From NCBI GenBank assembly GCA_031270825.1, contig JAISXH010000037.1, positions 1 to 64,000 of the forward strand: a DNA stretch of 64,000 nt, in the 5' to 3' direction. The notes under the pieces are model-generated. The model did not search any database. It was not told the origin of the DNA and worked only from the letters and a program-made list of their open reading frames with translations. Origin of the DNA: Bifidobacteriaceae bacterium. GTDB lineage: Bacteria > Actinomycetota > Actinomycetes > Actinomycetales > WQXJ01. Below are positions 1 to 8,584 of the stretch, in pieces. The position numbers and the translations under genes were made by a program. Numbering within the stretch: the first letter of the stretch is position 1; every line of letters starts with the position of its first letter.

Positions 1-40
1 GCCAATCGCCGGCGCCGGCGCCGGGTTGAGTCGACCTCAT
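1..40 (-). CDS. start of a gene cut by the left window edge (possible TrmA-family RNA methyltransferase)
   Basis: An ATG at 40 (minus strand) is preceded by a GGGAGG ribosome binding site six bases upstream, a stronger signal than most starts here, and the frame stays open to the window edge. Only 13 codons are visible (starting MRSTQPGAGAGDW), so the product cannot be read. It lies about 100 nt downstream of the APC permease on the same strand. In Mycobacterium tuberculosis the equivalent position beside the APC permease and ceoBC holds an RNA methyltransferase (Rv2689c), so a TrmA-like protein is my guess from gene order alone. Confidence 0.35.
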   Translation of the reverse strand, partial: MRSTQPGAGAGDW

Positions 41-137
41 CTGACGCCTCCCGCAACCAGGTGGCGCCCCAGGTGGCGCCCCAGACGCTCGACCTCACGA
101 CCTGTCCCAGACCGGTCGACCAGAAAGCCAGACGGTG

Positions 138-2138
138 TCATTTGGCGCCGCCGCTGGTTGGTTCCGGGCCACCGGTGTCGCCCGGCTGGTCGAGCTGCCA
201 TGGCACCGTCGCGACCACCACCCCGGGCAGGTGGCGCAAGCGGGAGGTCAGCCGGGCGGCCGAGCGGTTGTGGAGCCACCGCTCCCACCAGTGCCGCACC
301 ACCTTTTCGGGAATGTAGAGGACCACCATGTCCCTGGGCGAGCGCCGCCGCAGCGCCGTGATGTGATCGATCAGCGGGCGCGTGATCTCACGTCTGGGCG
401 AATCAAGGACACGTAATGTGACCGGCACATTGGCTCGGTCCCAGGCCCGGCGCAGCTCCCAGACGCGGGCGGAATCGACCGCCACGGTGAGGGCCTCAAG
501 GGAAGCCGGACGGGTGGCCCGGGCGTAGGCCAAGGCCCGGGCGGTGGCCCGATTCATCGCTGAGACCAGCACAATCCCGTGTACTCGGCTGGGCAGGCCA
601 AGGTCGGCGCGGCTGCCACGGGGCAGTTTCAACTCTGAATCGACCCGGCGGTAATGCCGCCGGATCGAGACCATCATCCAGAAGGCCAGCCCCACCAGCC
701 CGAGCGAGATCCAAGCCCCGTGGGTGAACTTAGTCACCACCACTATCGCCAGCGCCACTGTGGTCAGCGCCAAGCCGACCGCGTTGACGGCCCGCGAGAA
801 GACCATTCGGCGGCGCTCCAGCGCAGTCTTGGCCAGCGGTAGCTGAACGTTCCAATGCCGCAGCATGCCCAGTTGGGAGATCGTGAAGGAGAGGAAGACC
901 CCCACGATGTACAACTGGATCAGGCGCGTGACCGACGCGCCCATCAGCCAGATCAGCGCCGCCGAACCGATCCCCAGGGTGACCGTCCCGTGTGCCGCGA
1001 CGCGGCGGTCGGAACGGCGGAAGAACTGTTTGGGCAAGAATTCGTCCTGGGCCAGCATCGACATCAACGCCGGCACCCAGCGGAAAGCGCTTGAGGCCGC
1101 CAGGATCAAGAGCAGGCCGACCAGCGCGATCACGATCACGTAGACCGGCGGCGCGGCGGCGAAGACGGTTTCGGCGATCTGCGCCCAGATCGGGTCTTGG
1201 TGGAAGTCGGCCGGCACCGGCCGGCCGTCCGCATACCGCAGCTGCGACGAAGGATCGGCGACGAAGACCGCGCCAACCTGGTCCGCCAGAAGTAGCGTGC
1301 CGATCAACAGCCCGGCGCAGGCCAGGCCCAAGAAGGCCAAAGATCGGGTGGCGTTGCGAGCCTTCGGATCGCGGAAAGCCTGCACGCCGGTCGAGATGGT
1401 TTGCACGCCGGCCAGCGCCACGGCGCCGGATGAGAAGGCCCGCAGCGCCAGGAAGGCGCCGCCCAGCGCCGTCAGCCCGGTCGTGAAACCACTGCTCGGA
1501 ACCAATTCGAGGCCTTCGGCCGGAGCGGCGCCGAGCGAACCGGTCAAGAATTCGACGCCGCCTGCCAGAGCCGTCAGCCCGAGCGCCGCGATGAAGGCGT
1601 AGACCGCCAGGATGACGGTGTTGTCAAGGGCCTTCAGCCCCCGCAAGGAGGCCAGCATGATGACCGCGACCAGCCCGATGGCGACTGCTTTGGTGTGATC
1701 CTCAATCGGAGGGATGACGGCCGCCAGGTACTGGGCCCCGCAGGAGACCGACACCGCCACGGTCAACAGCGAATCGACCATGGCCGCGCCGCCGACCAGT
1801 CCGCCGGCCGCCAAACCCAGATTCTCCTTGGCCACGGCATAGTCACCGCCACCGTCGGGATACTCCCGGATGGTCTGCCGGTAGGAAGCGATCACCACCG
1901 CCATCACGGCGGCGATGGCCAGACCGACCCAGGGCGACAGAGACACACCCACCAGGCCGGCGGCCGCCAAAGTCAACAGGATCTCATCTGGGGCGTAGGC
2001 GACGGAGCTGAGGGCGTCCGGGGCCAGCAAAGGCAGGGCGTAGCGGATTCGCAATGGGCGTGGTTTCGCCCGGGGGGCGAATTCGCGGGTGGGACGCCCC
2101 AGGACCAAGCGGCCCAGGGCCCCCATCACGTCTGGCAT
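138..2138 (-). CDS. APC-superfamily permease, KimA-like (probable potassium importer)
   Basis: A 666-residue integral membrane protein with about twelve hydrophobic segments from roughly residue 34 to 480, followed by a soluble C-terminal domain of about 170 residues. The first membrane segment has the APC-type broken helix (PDALSSVAYAPDE). Length and layout match the KimA/YdaO branch, whose Bacillus member imports K+. Divergence from two TrkA-type proteins over a 50-bp promoter region supports K+ transport and mirrors the Rv2690c-ceoB-ceoC arrangement of mycobacteria. The ATG at 2138 lies six bases after a TAGGCT box, so translation is probably leaderless. Amino-acid transport is the alternative; substrate assignment is inference. 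Confidence 0.85.
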   Translation of the reverse strand: MPDVMGALGRLVLGRPTREFAPRAKPRPLRIRYALPLLAPDALSSVAYAPDEILLTLAAAGLVGVSLSPWVGLAIAAVMAVVIASYRQTIREYPDGGGDYAVAKENLGLAAGGLVGGAAMVDSLLTVAVSVSCGAQYLAAVIPPIEDHTKAVAIGLVAVIMLASLRGLKALDNTVILAVYAFIAALGLTALAGGVEFLTGSLGAAPAEGLELVPSSGFTTGLTALGGAFLALRAFSSGAVALAGVQTISTGVQAFRDPKARNATRSLAFLGLACAGLLIGTLLLADQVGAVFVADPSSQLRYADGRPVPADFHQDPIWAQIAETVFAAAPPVYVIVIALVGLLLILAASSAFRWVPALMSMLAQDEFLPKQFFRRSDRRVAAHGTVTLGIGSAALIWLMGASVTRLIQLYIVGVFLSFTISQLGMLRHWNVQLPLAKTALERRRMVFSRAVNAVGLALTTVALAIVVVTKFTHGAWISLGLVGLAFWMMVSIRRHYRRVDSELKLPRGSRADLGLPSRVHGIVLVSAMNRATARALAYARATRPASLEALTVAVDSARVWELRRAWDRANVPVTLRVLDSPRREITRPLIDHITALRRRSPRDMVVLYIPEKVVRHWWERWLHNRSAARLTSRLRHLPGVVVATVPWQLDQPGDTGGPEPTSGGAK

Positions 2139-2144
2139 ACCGCC

Positions 2145-2182
2145 AGCCTATTACGCACACCGCGGCCATGGCGTGCCAGAAT
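2145..2182. promoter_or_regulatory. divergent -10 boxes of the APC permease and trkA genes
   Basis: On the minus strand TAGGCT (2150-2145) ends six bases before the ATG at 2138. On the plus strand CAGAAT (2177-2182) ends six bases before the GTG at 2189. Both transcripts would start at or next to the start codon, and the shared 50-bp spacer would couple their regulation. Confidence 0.5.
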
Positions 2183-2188
2183 CGAACC

Positions 2189-2854
2189 GTGCATTTCATC
2201 GTCATGGGCTGCGGGCGCGTTGGCGCCGCCGCCGCCACCGCTTTGGAGGGGCACGGCCACACGGTCGCGGTGATCGATCAGGATCCAGCCGCCTTCCGTC
2301 GCCTGCCGGCCGATTTCACCGGCCAGAGAGTCACCGGGGTTGGTTTCGACCGCGAGATTCTCCGCCAGGCCGGAATCGCCCAGGCCTACGGCTTCGCGGC
2401 CGTTTCCTCCGGTGACAATTCCAACGTTCTGGCCGCCCGGGTGGTCCGCGAAACCTTCGGTGTCGACAACGTTGTCGCCCGCATTTATGATCCCGACCGG
2501 GCTGAGGTCTACCAGCGCCTGGGGATCGCCACCGTCGCGACGGTGCCGTGGGCCGCAGACCAAGTCCTGCGCGCGGTCTTGCCGGCCGGCGCGGCCGGCG
2601 AATACCAAGACCCGACCGGTTCCCTCACCTTGGGCCGGTTCGACCTCCACCTGGACTGGGTGGGCGCCAACTTGAGCGCCGTCGCGCGGGCCGCCGGCGG
2701 CCGCGCCGCTTTCCTGTCTCGTTTCGGCAAGGCGATCCTGCCCACCGAAGCCACCGTTTATCAGGCCGGCGATGCCGTGTACCTGATCCTGCCAACCGAC
2801 AAGATGCTCGCCGCCGAGCGGGCTTTGGCCAGGCCGCCTGAGGACGAGTCATGA
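2189..2854 (+). CDS. TrkA family potassium uptake protein (CeoB-like)
   Basis: A 221-residue cytoplasmic RCK protein. The N-terminal Rossmann domain begins at once with GCGRVG (residues 7-12), and D29 at the end of the second strand is typical of NAD-binding RCK_N domains; a RCK_C-type domain follows from about residue 140. I chose the GTG at 2189 over upstream starts because the Rossmann strand then begins at residue 2, as is normal, and a -10-like CAGAAT sits six bases ahead. The stop overlaps the next trkA gene in an ATGA junction, so the two are translationally coupled and probably form a heteromeric regulatory ring for a K+ transporter, most simply the divergent APC permease. Confidence 0.9.
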   Translation: MHFIVMGCGRVGAAAATALEGHGHTVAVIDQDPAAFRRLPADFTGQRVTGVGFDREILRQAGIAQAYGFAAVSSGDNSNVLAARVVRETFGVDNVVARIYDPDRAEVYQRLGIATVATVPWAADQVLRAVLPAGAAGEYQDPTGSLTLGRFDLHLDWVGANLSAVARAAGGRAAFLSRFGKAILPTEATVYQAGDAVYLILPTDKMLAAERALARPPEDES

Positions 2855-3513
2855 TGCGGGTCGTGGTGGCTGGCGCCGGGTCCGTGGGCCGGTCGATCGC
2901 GCGCGAGTTGCTGGCAGGCGGGCACCAGGTCATCATCGTGGACAAGAATCCGGCCGCGATGAAAGTCGCCTCGGTTCCGGACGCCGAATGGATACTGGCC
3001 GACGCCAACGAGTTACGCACCTTGGCTGAGGCCAATCTGGACCAGGTCGACGTGGTGGTGGCTGCCACCGGCGACGACAAAGCGAATCTGGTCTTGGCCC
3101 TTTTGGCCAAGTCCGAGTTCGGCGTGCCTCGTGTTGTAGGCCGGGTCAACAACCCTAAGAACGAATGGATGTTCGATCAGCTATGGGGCGTCGACGTGGC
3201 TGTTTCGACACCCCGCATCATGACGGCCCTGGTGGAGGAGGCCGTTTCGGTGGGGGACGCCGTCCGCGTGTTCACCTTCCGGCAGTCCGACACCGATTTG
3301 GTTGAGACCACCTTGGCCGAGGACTCGCCGTTGGTCGGCAAGCTGGTGGGGCAGTGCGCCTGGCCGGACGATGCCGTGTTGGTCGCTGTCATCCGCGACG
3401 GCCGCCCGCTCACCCCCGATCCGGACGGATTCTTGGAAGGCCGCGACCAGTTGCTGTTCCTGGCCTCACGCGACGCGGTCGACGGCCTCCAACGCATCCT
3501 CGACGGCGCCTGA
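2851..3513 (+). CDS. TrkA family potassium uptake protein (CeoC-like)
   Basis: A 220-residue RCK protein with GAGSVG at residues 8-13 and the strand-2 acidic residue D31, followed by a C-terminal RCK_C domain from about residue 140 (VETTLAEDSPLVGK region). The ATG at 2851 overlaps the stop of the preceding trkA gene by four bases; the adjacent ATG at 2854 is an alternative start. Two separate single-unit TrkA proteins in tandem is the usual actinobacterial form (ceoB/ceoC), unlike the fused E. coli TrkA. The 138 bp to the convergent ABC gene hold no gene that I can see. Confidence 0.9.
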   Translation: MMRVVVAGAGSVGRSIARELLAGGHQVIIVDKNPAAMKVASVPDAEWILADANELRTLAEANLDQVDVVVAATGDDKANLVLALLAKSEFGVPRVVGRVNNPKNEWMFDQLWGVDVAVSTPRIMTALVEEAVSVGDAVRVFTFRQSDTDLVETTLAEDSPLVGKLVGQCAWPDDAVLVAVIRDGRPLTPDPDGFLEGRDQLLFLASRDAVDGLQRILDGA

Positions 3514-3651
3514 GGCGCAGTCGGGCCCGGGCCGGGTCTGTGGCGAAGCTGTGACGGCGCCGGCGCGGGCCTCGCAACGGATACCCGGCCAAACGGCGCT
3601 GGGGCAGGCCTCGGCGCCGGTGGCCGGCCAAACGGCATCGGGCGCGAAAGA

Positions 3652-4479
3652 CTACAAATCGTCCATGGTGAAGGCGTTCTCCCCCACCTGGATGAACTTG
3701 GTGTAGGCGTCGATGCAGGTCTGCGGTTCGGCATGGAGCATGAGCTTGCCTTTGTGGATCCAGATGCAGTCGTCGCACATGTCGCGGATCGAGCCGAGCG
3801 AGTGCGACACCAGGAACATGGCCCGAGCCGACTGCATCAACTCCTCCATCTTGTTGGCGGCCTTGACCTTGAACTGGGCGTCGCCGGCGGACAGCGCCTC
3901 GTCGATCATCAAGATGTCCGGGTCCATATGAACGCCCACCGCGAAGGCGAGGCGTGTCGCCATGCCGGAAGAATAAGTGGTCAACGGCATGTCCATGAAC
4001 TCGCCGATGTCGGCGAATTCGGCGATCGACTCAGCTCGTTCGGCCACCTGCGCGCGGCTCATGCCCTGGGCCAGGCCGCCTAGCACCACATTCTCGCGGC
4101 CGGTCAGCTTCGAGTTGAACCCGACGCCAAGGGCCAGCAGCGAACTGATGCGACCGCGCACCTCGATCCGTCCCGAAGACGGCGCCAGAATTCCGGCGAT
4201 GGCCCGAACCAGGGTCGACTTGCCGGCGCCGTTGGCCCCTATCACGCCCAGCGCGGTGCCGACGGGCACGTCGAAGCTGAGGTTCTGCAGGGCGTGGACC
4301 TCGCGCACAGCCCGCTCGCCCCGGCCCAACCGCACCACGGCGCTCTTCAAAGTGGGCACCTTCTCGAACGTGGTCCGGTAAGTGATCGACAGATCCTGCA
4401 CCGACACGGCCGGTGGTTGGCCCGCCGCGGCCGCCTTGCGGTCGGTTCTGGTCGTGTCAGATGCGGACAGCGAAATCAC
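3652..4479 (-). CDS. ABC transporter ATP-binding protein, polysaccharide/teichoic acid export type
   Basis: A 275-residue nucleotide-binding subunit: Walker A GANGAGKST at 81-89, signature YSSGM at 169-173, Walker B ILMIDE at 189-194 and switch histidine H226. The degenerate YSSGM signature followed by a Leu-Ala-Phe-Ala stretch is characteristic of the RfbE/TagH/Wzt subfamily that exports O-antigens, teichoic acids and galactans. An N-terminal extension of about 25 residues precedes the fold, and there is no large C-terminal carbohydrate-binding domain as in Wzt. Its start overlaps the end of the permease gene by 23 bases, so they form one transporter. Flanking glycosyltransferases support a surface-glycan role; the exported polymer is unknown. 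Confidence 0.88.
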   Translation of the reverse strand: MISLSASDTTRTDRKAAAAGQPPAVSVQDLSITYRTTFEKVPTLKSAVVRLGRGERAVREVHALQNLSFDVPVGTALGVIGANGAGKSTLVRAIAGILAPSSGRIEVRGRISSLLALGVGFNSKLTGRENVVLGGLAQGMSRAQVAERAESIAEFADIGEFMDMPLTTYSSGMATRLAFAVGVHMDPDILMIDEALSAGDAQFKVKAANKMEELMQSARAMFLVSHSLGSIRDMCDDCIWIHKGKLMLHAEPQTCIDAYTKFIQVGENAFTMDDL

Positions 4480-5488
4480 GCTCCTTCGACATGAAGAACA
4501 ACGACCCGCCCGCGAAAGCCGCCAGCGACCAGCCCAGGCCCGCTATCCAAAGCTGCCAAGGCGCGGTCTGGGAGAACAACAGCGCGTCCGCCCAACCTCC
4601 ACAGATAGAAAACATCGGATTGAACAACATCAGGCCGAACAGGTTCTCGTGCTGCCCGCCCGGGACATAGTCCGCCAGCGGCCACAGGACCGGCGATAAG
4701 TACATCCAAATGCGCAAGAAATAAGGTAAGAAGCTGCCGGCGTCACGGAAGTAGACCTGCAGTGCCCCCATGAACGCGGACAACCCGGCCGCGAAAACGA
4801 TCATCAAGCCCATGAAATAGAGAGATTCCAGCATCTCCCATCGCCACGGCTCGTTGGTCAGCACCGCCTTCAGAATCAGGAACACCGGCAAGGTCGGCGT
4901 GAAACGGAAGAAGGCCGTCCGCACGGCGGCGAAGGGCATCAGAAGCCGGGGGAAAGCCATCCGCGAGATCAAGGCGCCGCCGCCCGTCACCGAACCAGAC
5001 CCCGTGGCCACGGCGCTCTGAAAGAAGGTGTACAGGAATAGCCCGCAGCAAATCTGCGCCAACACCGGTCCGCCCTCGCGCAGCGGCCGCTGGGTCAGAA
5101 TGATCACCAAAATGAAGTAGACCACCGCCAACAGGGTCGGGTTGATGATCAACCACAGCCGCCCAAAGACGGTGTCGGTGTGGGCCGAACGAATCGACGA
5201 ACGCGAGAACTCGGCCGCGAACGGCCACCGGGCCACCAGGTCGCGCACATAAGGCCTGAACTTCGGCAGGCCGGCCCGACCGGCCTCGTAGATGTGGAGT
5301 TCGTCCCTGACTGCGGGCGACTCTCCAGCGCTCTTGGCCAATACTTTCCCTTCCTCAACCGGCCAGCGGACCCAGCCAATCCGCCGGACCGCGCCTACTG
5401 CTAGGACAAGACCGTCTATACCTTCCGTGTTTCCGCTGGTCAGCGATGCGCTGCCGGCCATCAACACAGTTGGAACCTGCTTTGACAT
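4457..5488 (-). CDS. ABC-2 type permease, polysaccharide/teichoic acid export
   Basis: A 343-residue protein with a cytoplasmic N-terminal part of about 110 residues, then about six membrane segments (first near LLAVVYFILVIILT) and a short basic tail. Composition and partnership with an RfbE/TagH-type ATPase place it in the ABC2_membrane (TagG/RfbD) family. It is first in the pair, upstream of and overlapping the ATPase gene. The ATG at 5488 lies five bases after TAGGAT (5499-5494, minus). The N-terminal region is somewhat longer than usual, so a start further in cannot be excluded. Confidence 0.85.
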   Translation of the reverse strand: MSKQVPTVLMAGSASLTSGNTEGIDGLVLAVGAVRRIGWVRWPVEEGKVLAKSAGESPAVRDELHIYEAGRAGLPKFRPYVRDLVARWPFAAEFSRSSIRSAHTDTVFGRLWLIINPTLLAVVYFILVIILTQRPLREGGPVLAQICCGLFLYTFFQSAVATGSGSVTGGGALISRMAFPRLLMPFAAVRTAFFRFTPTLPVFLILKAVLTNEPWRWEMLESLYFMGLMIVFAAGLSAFMGALQVYFRDAGSFLPYFLRIWMYLSPVLWPLADYVPGGQHENLFGLMLFNPMFSICGGWADALLFSQTAPWQLWIAGLGWSLAAFAGGSLFFMSKERDFAVRI

Positions 5489-5493
5489 GAACG

Positions 5494-5727
5494 ATCCTAG
5501 GGCAGCGTTGGGAAACGCCGCCTGGCCGCCTCGGCGCGGCGGGGGTCAAACCCTCTGCGCGCCTACGCGACCGGAACGTGCTGCCGTTGTTCCTGGGAAC
5601 CTGTTGAGCCACAGGGCCACAGGACCATGCGGCCCCACAAAGAATAGCGCCGATGGTCCCCAGGCCCTTCATTCTGGCCGGCCCGGCACCAGCCGTGTCA
5701 CCGCTCTGGTCCGGCAGAAAGTAGAGT
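5494..5727. promoter_or_regulatory. divergent promoters between the ABC permease and the GT2 gene
   Basis: The gap 5489-5734 between divergent genes holds TAGGAT (5499-5494, minus), five bases before the permease ATG, and TAGAGT (5722-5727, plus), seven bases before the GTG at 5735. I see no convincing gene or hairpin in the remainder. Confidence 0.4.
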
Positions 5728-5734
5728 TTTCCGG

Positions 5735-6859
5735 GTGAACTCCTCTCCGACGGACCTTCCCGGTGTCAGCGTCTTCATGACCGTCCGCGACGAAGCGGAC
5801 CATTTAGCCCGGGTCGTCGAGCAGGTGTTAGCCCAAGACTATCCCGGCCCCTTCGAGGTGGTGGCGGCGGTCGGGCCCTCCCGCGACCAGACCCGGGCCA
5901 TCGCCGAGGATTTAGCCAGCCGCCACCCGACGCTGAGGCTGATCGACAACCCCTCGGGAGGCATTCCGCAGGGCCTCAACCTGGCCTGGCGCGCCACCAA
6001 ACACGACTACCTGGTGCGCGTCGACGGCCATGCCCTCTTGCCGCCAGGCTATGTCCGCAAAGCGGTTGAACTGCTCGACCAGACCGGCGCCGCCAACGTC
6101 GGCGGCATGATGGTCCCTGAAGGAGTCGGGCCGTTCCAAAAGGCGGTCGCGCGGGCGATGTCCAGCCCGTTCGGCATCGGGCGAGTCCAATTCCACACCG
6201 GCGGCGGCCCGGGACCCGCAGACACCGTCTACCTGGGCAACTTCCGACGCTCCGACCTAGAAGAAGTCGGGGGCTACGACGAGGCGCTGGGCCGGGCGGA
6301 AGACTGGGACTTGAACCATCGCCTGGCCCAAGCCGGCAAGTTGGTCTGGTTCGACCCGACCCTGGGCGTGCTCTACCGCCCCCGCGACAACTGGCGGGCC
6401 CTGGTCCGGCAGTTCTTCTCGACCGGCCGTTGGCGCTGGCAGGTTGTCCGCCACGACCCCAAGACGGCGTCGCCCAGGTACCTCGCCGCACCCGGAGCGA
6501 CCCTGGCGGTCGGAACGGGACTGATCATAGGGTTGGCGGGGCTGGCCAAGCTGGCCGGCGCCGGCGCCCGGACCGACCGTGGCCAGCGAAAGGCCCTCCG
6601 AAGGCGCAACAGCAGGCGGACTGACCGCATCTGGGTGGCGGCCCTGGGGCTCCCCGCCCTGTACGCGGCGGGAGTGACGGCGGCGGCAGCGGTTTCGGCC
6701 GGAGGATTGGACGGTCGCGCCAAGCGCCGCTTGCCGCTGGCCATCGCCACCATGCATCTCGCCTGGGGAAGCGGCTTCCTGCGGGGCATGTTCGACCAGC
6801 CCACCCGCAGGCCAAGCGCTGACGGCGATCCGTCCGAGGTTCGCGGCCCGCGACCTTAG
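5735..6859 (+). CDS. glycosyltransferase family 2 (ExoA-like)
   Basis: A 374-residue enzyme. The GT-A core runs from about residue 10 (VSVFMTVRDEADHL) to 245, with a DGH triplet at 97-99 in place of the common DxD nucleotide-sugar/metal motif and an ED-W-D cluster at 189-192 that would hold the catalytic base. Two hydrophobic segments follow near residues 255-275 and 315-330, anchoring it to the membrane. This layout resembles ExoA-like transferases of exopolysaccharide assembly. The GTG start is seven bases after TAGAGT. Its stop overlaps the stop of the convergent GT4 gene. Donor and acceptor cannot be read from sequence; the neighbouring ABC exporter suggests a cell-surface polymer. Confidence 0.85.
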   Translation: MNSSPTDLPGVSVFMTVRDEADHLARVVEQVLAQDYPGPFEVVAAVGPSRDQTRAIAEDLASRHPTLRLIDNPSGGIPQGLNLAWRATKHDYLVRVDGHALLPPGYVRKAVELLDQTGAANVGGMMVPEGVGPFQKAVARAMSSPFGIGRVQFHTGGGPGPADTVYLGNFRRSDLEEVGGYDEALGRAEDWDLNHRLAQAGKLVWFDPTLGVLYRPRDNWRALVRQFFSTGRWRWQVVRHDPKTASPRYLAAPGATLAVGTGLIIGLAGLAKLAGAGARTDRGQRKALRRRNSRRTDRIWVAALGLPALYAAGVTAAAAVSAGGLDGRAKRRLPLAIATMHLAWGSGFLRGMFDQPTRRPSADGDPSEVRGPRP

Positions 6860-8232
6860 CCGGCGCCGTCCAACTGGGCCCGCAGTTCCCGATACAGGCC
6901 CCTCAACTTTGGCGCGGACATCGCCTCCCAGGTCAGCGACCTGCGAGCGAGCGCGGCCTTGTCAGCGACCGCTGCGTCGAGTTCGACGGCGCGGGCGTCG
7001 AGATCCTCGAGCGCGTCAACGAACGCGCCCACATTCTCGCCCGCGCAGGGCCGCGCCACCGCCCACTGCTGGGCGAATCGCTGCTGCGCGGGGGCGTCCG
7101 TGCAGACTATGGCCAGGCCCATGACCGAATACTCGAACAGTTTGCCCGGCATGGAGAGGTCGTTTTGGCTGGTGCGGGAGAACACCGCCAAGCCCACGCC
7201 GTAGCCGCTCAGGAGTTCGCCCAAGCGGTGCGACGGAACGGCCGGGATGATCCGGAGGTTGGCCGGATCGCCGTCCTCTTCCAGGTAGCGGGCGAAGGCC
7301 GCGCGTTCGGCGTCGTTGTGGAAACGGTCCACCAGGTCGAAGGTGTGCGGCAGTCCGCGCCGTTGCGCCTCAGCGGCGATTCGAACAACGCGCCGCATGC
7401 CGTAGTCCTCGTTGAGGGTTCCGATGTGCACCACCCGGCGCGCCCGCTGCGAGAAAGGGACCAGCGGGACGCTCAGGAAGGGCGCGCCCAGGGGCGCGTT
7501 GAGCGTGGTGACGACGGCCGCGCCAGAGCTGGCGAAGGTTCGCGCAATCCCTTCGGCGGCGGCGTTGACGGCGCCCAGCTTCCTGGCCGACCGGACTTGG
7601 TAGGTGTCGATTCGTCGCGCCAGCCAGCGGCGCACCGCCGCCGGCGCCCGGACCTTGCCGGAATAGACGATTCCGTAGTATTCATGCACGTCATAGATCA
7701 CCGGCCGCCCGGTTTGGCGCCGCCAGCGCCGCGCCTGCGCCAGCAGGTAGAAGTCATGGATATGCCACAAGTCGGCCTGCTCACGCCGGGCCGCCCCAGC
7801 CAGCCGCGCGACCACTCGGAGCCGGTCGGCCCGCGAGTGCGCCGACCTCATCAGCGTTTCGCCGACCGCCGGATCGGTCGAGGGATCTTGGTCATCCGAG
7901 AGCCAGATCAGTCGCACCCTGAAGCCCGCGTCAAGGGCGTCTTGGGCGCACCGCAGCACCCGGCTATCGCCGCGCTGGTGCACCGTCGGCACACACACCA
8001 GCGGCGAGTCTTGGCTGACATGATCCGGCGCCCTCAACCGCCATCGCGACGTCTCCACGATCCGCCCGCCGTCGCCAGGACCCGGTTCGGCCGCCGCGGC
8101 GGTCGCCGCTTCCGGGGCCGCGGCCGCTGGCTTGCCAGCCCCTTCGCGCCGCCGCCGGTCCCGCCTTGGGTCCAGTCGCCCGCCGTCGGGGACAACGCCA
8201 TCGCCTGGCCGCTCGGCCGGGTTCAAACTCAC
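6856..8232 (-). CDS. glycosyltransferase family 4 (GT-B fold)
   Basis: A 458-residue protein with a disordered Ala/Gly/Arg-rich N-terminus of about 60 residues, then a GT-B enzyme. The N-terminal Rossmann half contains HIHDFY and DVHEYYG; the C-terminal donor-binding half contains VVHIGTLNEDYG and MPGKLFEYSVMGLA, where the E in the latter is the usual ribose/diphosphate contact of GT4 enzymes. The GTG at 8232 follows TAGTAT by exactly six bases, implying leaderless translation. Stop codons of this gene and the convergent GT2 gene overlap by four bases, leaving no room for a terminator between them. With the adjacent GT2 and ABC exporter it likely builds a surface glycan; specificity is unknown. 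Confidence 0.85.
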   Translation of the reverse strand: MSLNPAERPGDGVVPDGGRLDPRRDRRRREGAGKPAAAAPEAATAAAAEPGPGDGGRIVETSRWRLRAPDHVSQDSPLVCVPTVHQRGDSRVLRCAQDALDAGFRVRLIWLSDDQDPSTDPAVGETLMRSAHSRADRLRVVARLAGAARREQADLWHIHDFYLLAQARRWRRQTGRPVIYDVHEYYGIVYSGKVRAPAAVRRWLARRIDTYQVRSARKLGAVNAAAEGIARTFASSGAAVVTTLNAPLGAPFLSVPLVPFSQRARRVVHIGTLNEDYGMRRVVRIAAEAQRRGLPHTFDLVDRFHNDAERAAFARYLEEDGDPANLRIIPAVPSHRLGELLSGYGVGLAVFSRTSQNDLSMPGKLFEYSVMGLAIVCTDAPAQQRFAQQWAVARPCAGENVGAFVDALEDLDARAVELDAAVADKAALARRSLTWEAMSAPKLRGLYRELRAQLDGAG

Positions 8233-8238
8233 ACGTGG

Positions 8239-8244
8239 ATACTA
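8239..8244 (-). promoter_or_regulatory. -10 box of the GT4 gene
   Basis: TAGTAT on the minus strand ends six bases before the GTG at 8232, the common leaderless layout of this window. Confidence 0.45.
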
Positions 8245-8327
8245 CTTGGCCGATGCCGTCGTCCCGCCTTCCTGGCCGCGCCCGCATCGAGTTGTCCCCG
8301 ACTTGCCGTCTCCCCCTTTGTCTCCCC

Positions 8328-8441
8328 CGCCGACCTCGGGTTCGCCGGGACTGGCAGTCTTTCCCTTTGCCCCGCCGACCTCGGGTTCGCCGGGACGGGC
8401 TCTCTTTCCCTTTCAGCCCAGGCGACCTCGGGTTCGCCTGT
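8328..8441. repeat. three short direct repeats, ~20 nt each
   Basis: The core CGACCTCGGGTTCGCC occurs three times (beginning about 8331, 8376 and 8424), with starts 45 and 48 nt apart and spacers that share TTTCCCTTT. The first two copies extend to GCCGGGA; the third diverges after GCC. They lie in the 352-bp gap between the divergent GT4 and DUF4921 genes, where no supported gene exists, and are pyrimidine-rich on the plus strand. Function unknown; too few and too degenerate for a CRISPR array. Confidence 0.7.
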
Positions 8442-8572
8442 CCTCGGCGGCGGTCGGGTTCGCGGCTTTGCCGGCGGGGCGGCCCGTACCGCCTTCGCCC
8501 GTGATGGCCGATGTCGCGCGGCCCCCAGCGCCCCAGCGCCTGACTTGGGGGCCTCGCGTCAGGACGGTTTAG

Positions 8573-8578
8573 TAGCGT
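8573..8578 (+). promoter_or_regulatory. -10 box of the DUF4921 gene
   Basis: TAGCGT ends six bases before the ATG at 8585. This fixes that ATG as the start rather than the out-of-frame GTG at 8577, which the box overlaps. Confidence 0.5.
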
Positions 8579-8584
8579 GGACCT

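Noticed and set aside
3514..3651. terminator between the trkA pair and the ABC exporter
   Set aside because: Only short GC-rich symmetry is visible (such as GGCCCGGGCC); no convincing stem or T-tract.
8328..8441. possible CRISPR array
   Set aside because: Only three imperfect repeats of ~20 nt, related spacers and no cas genes.
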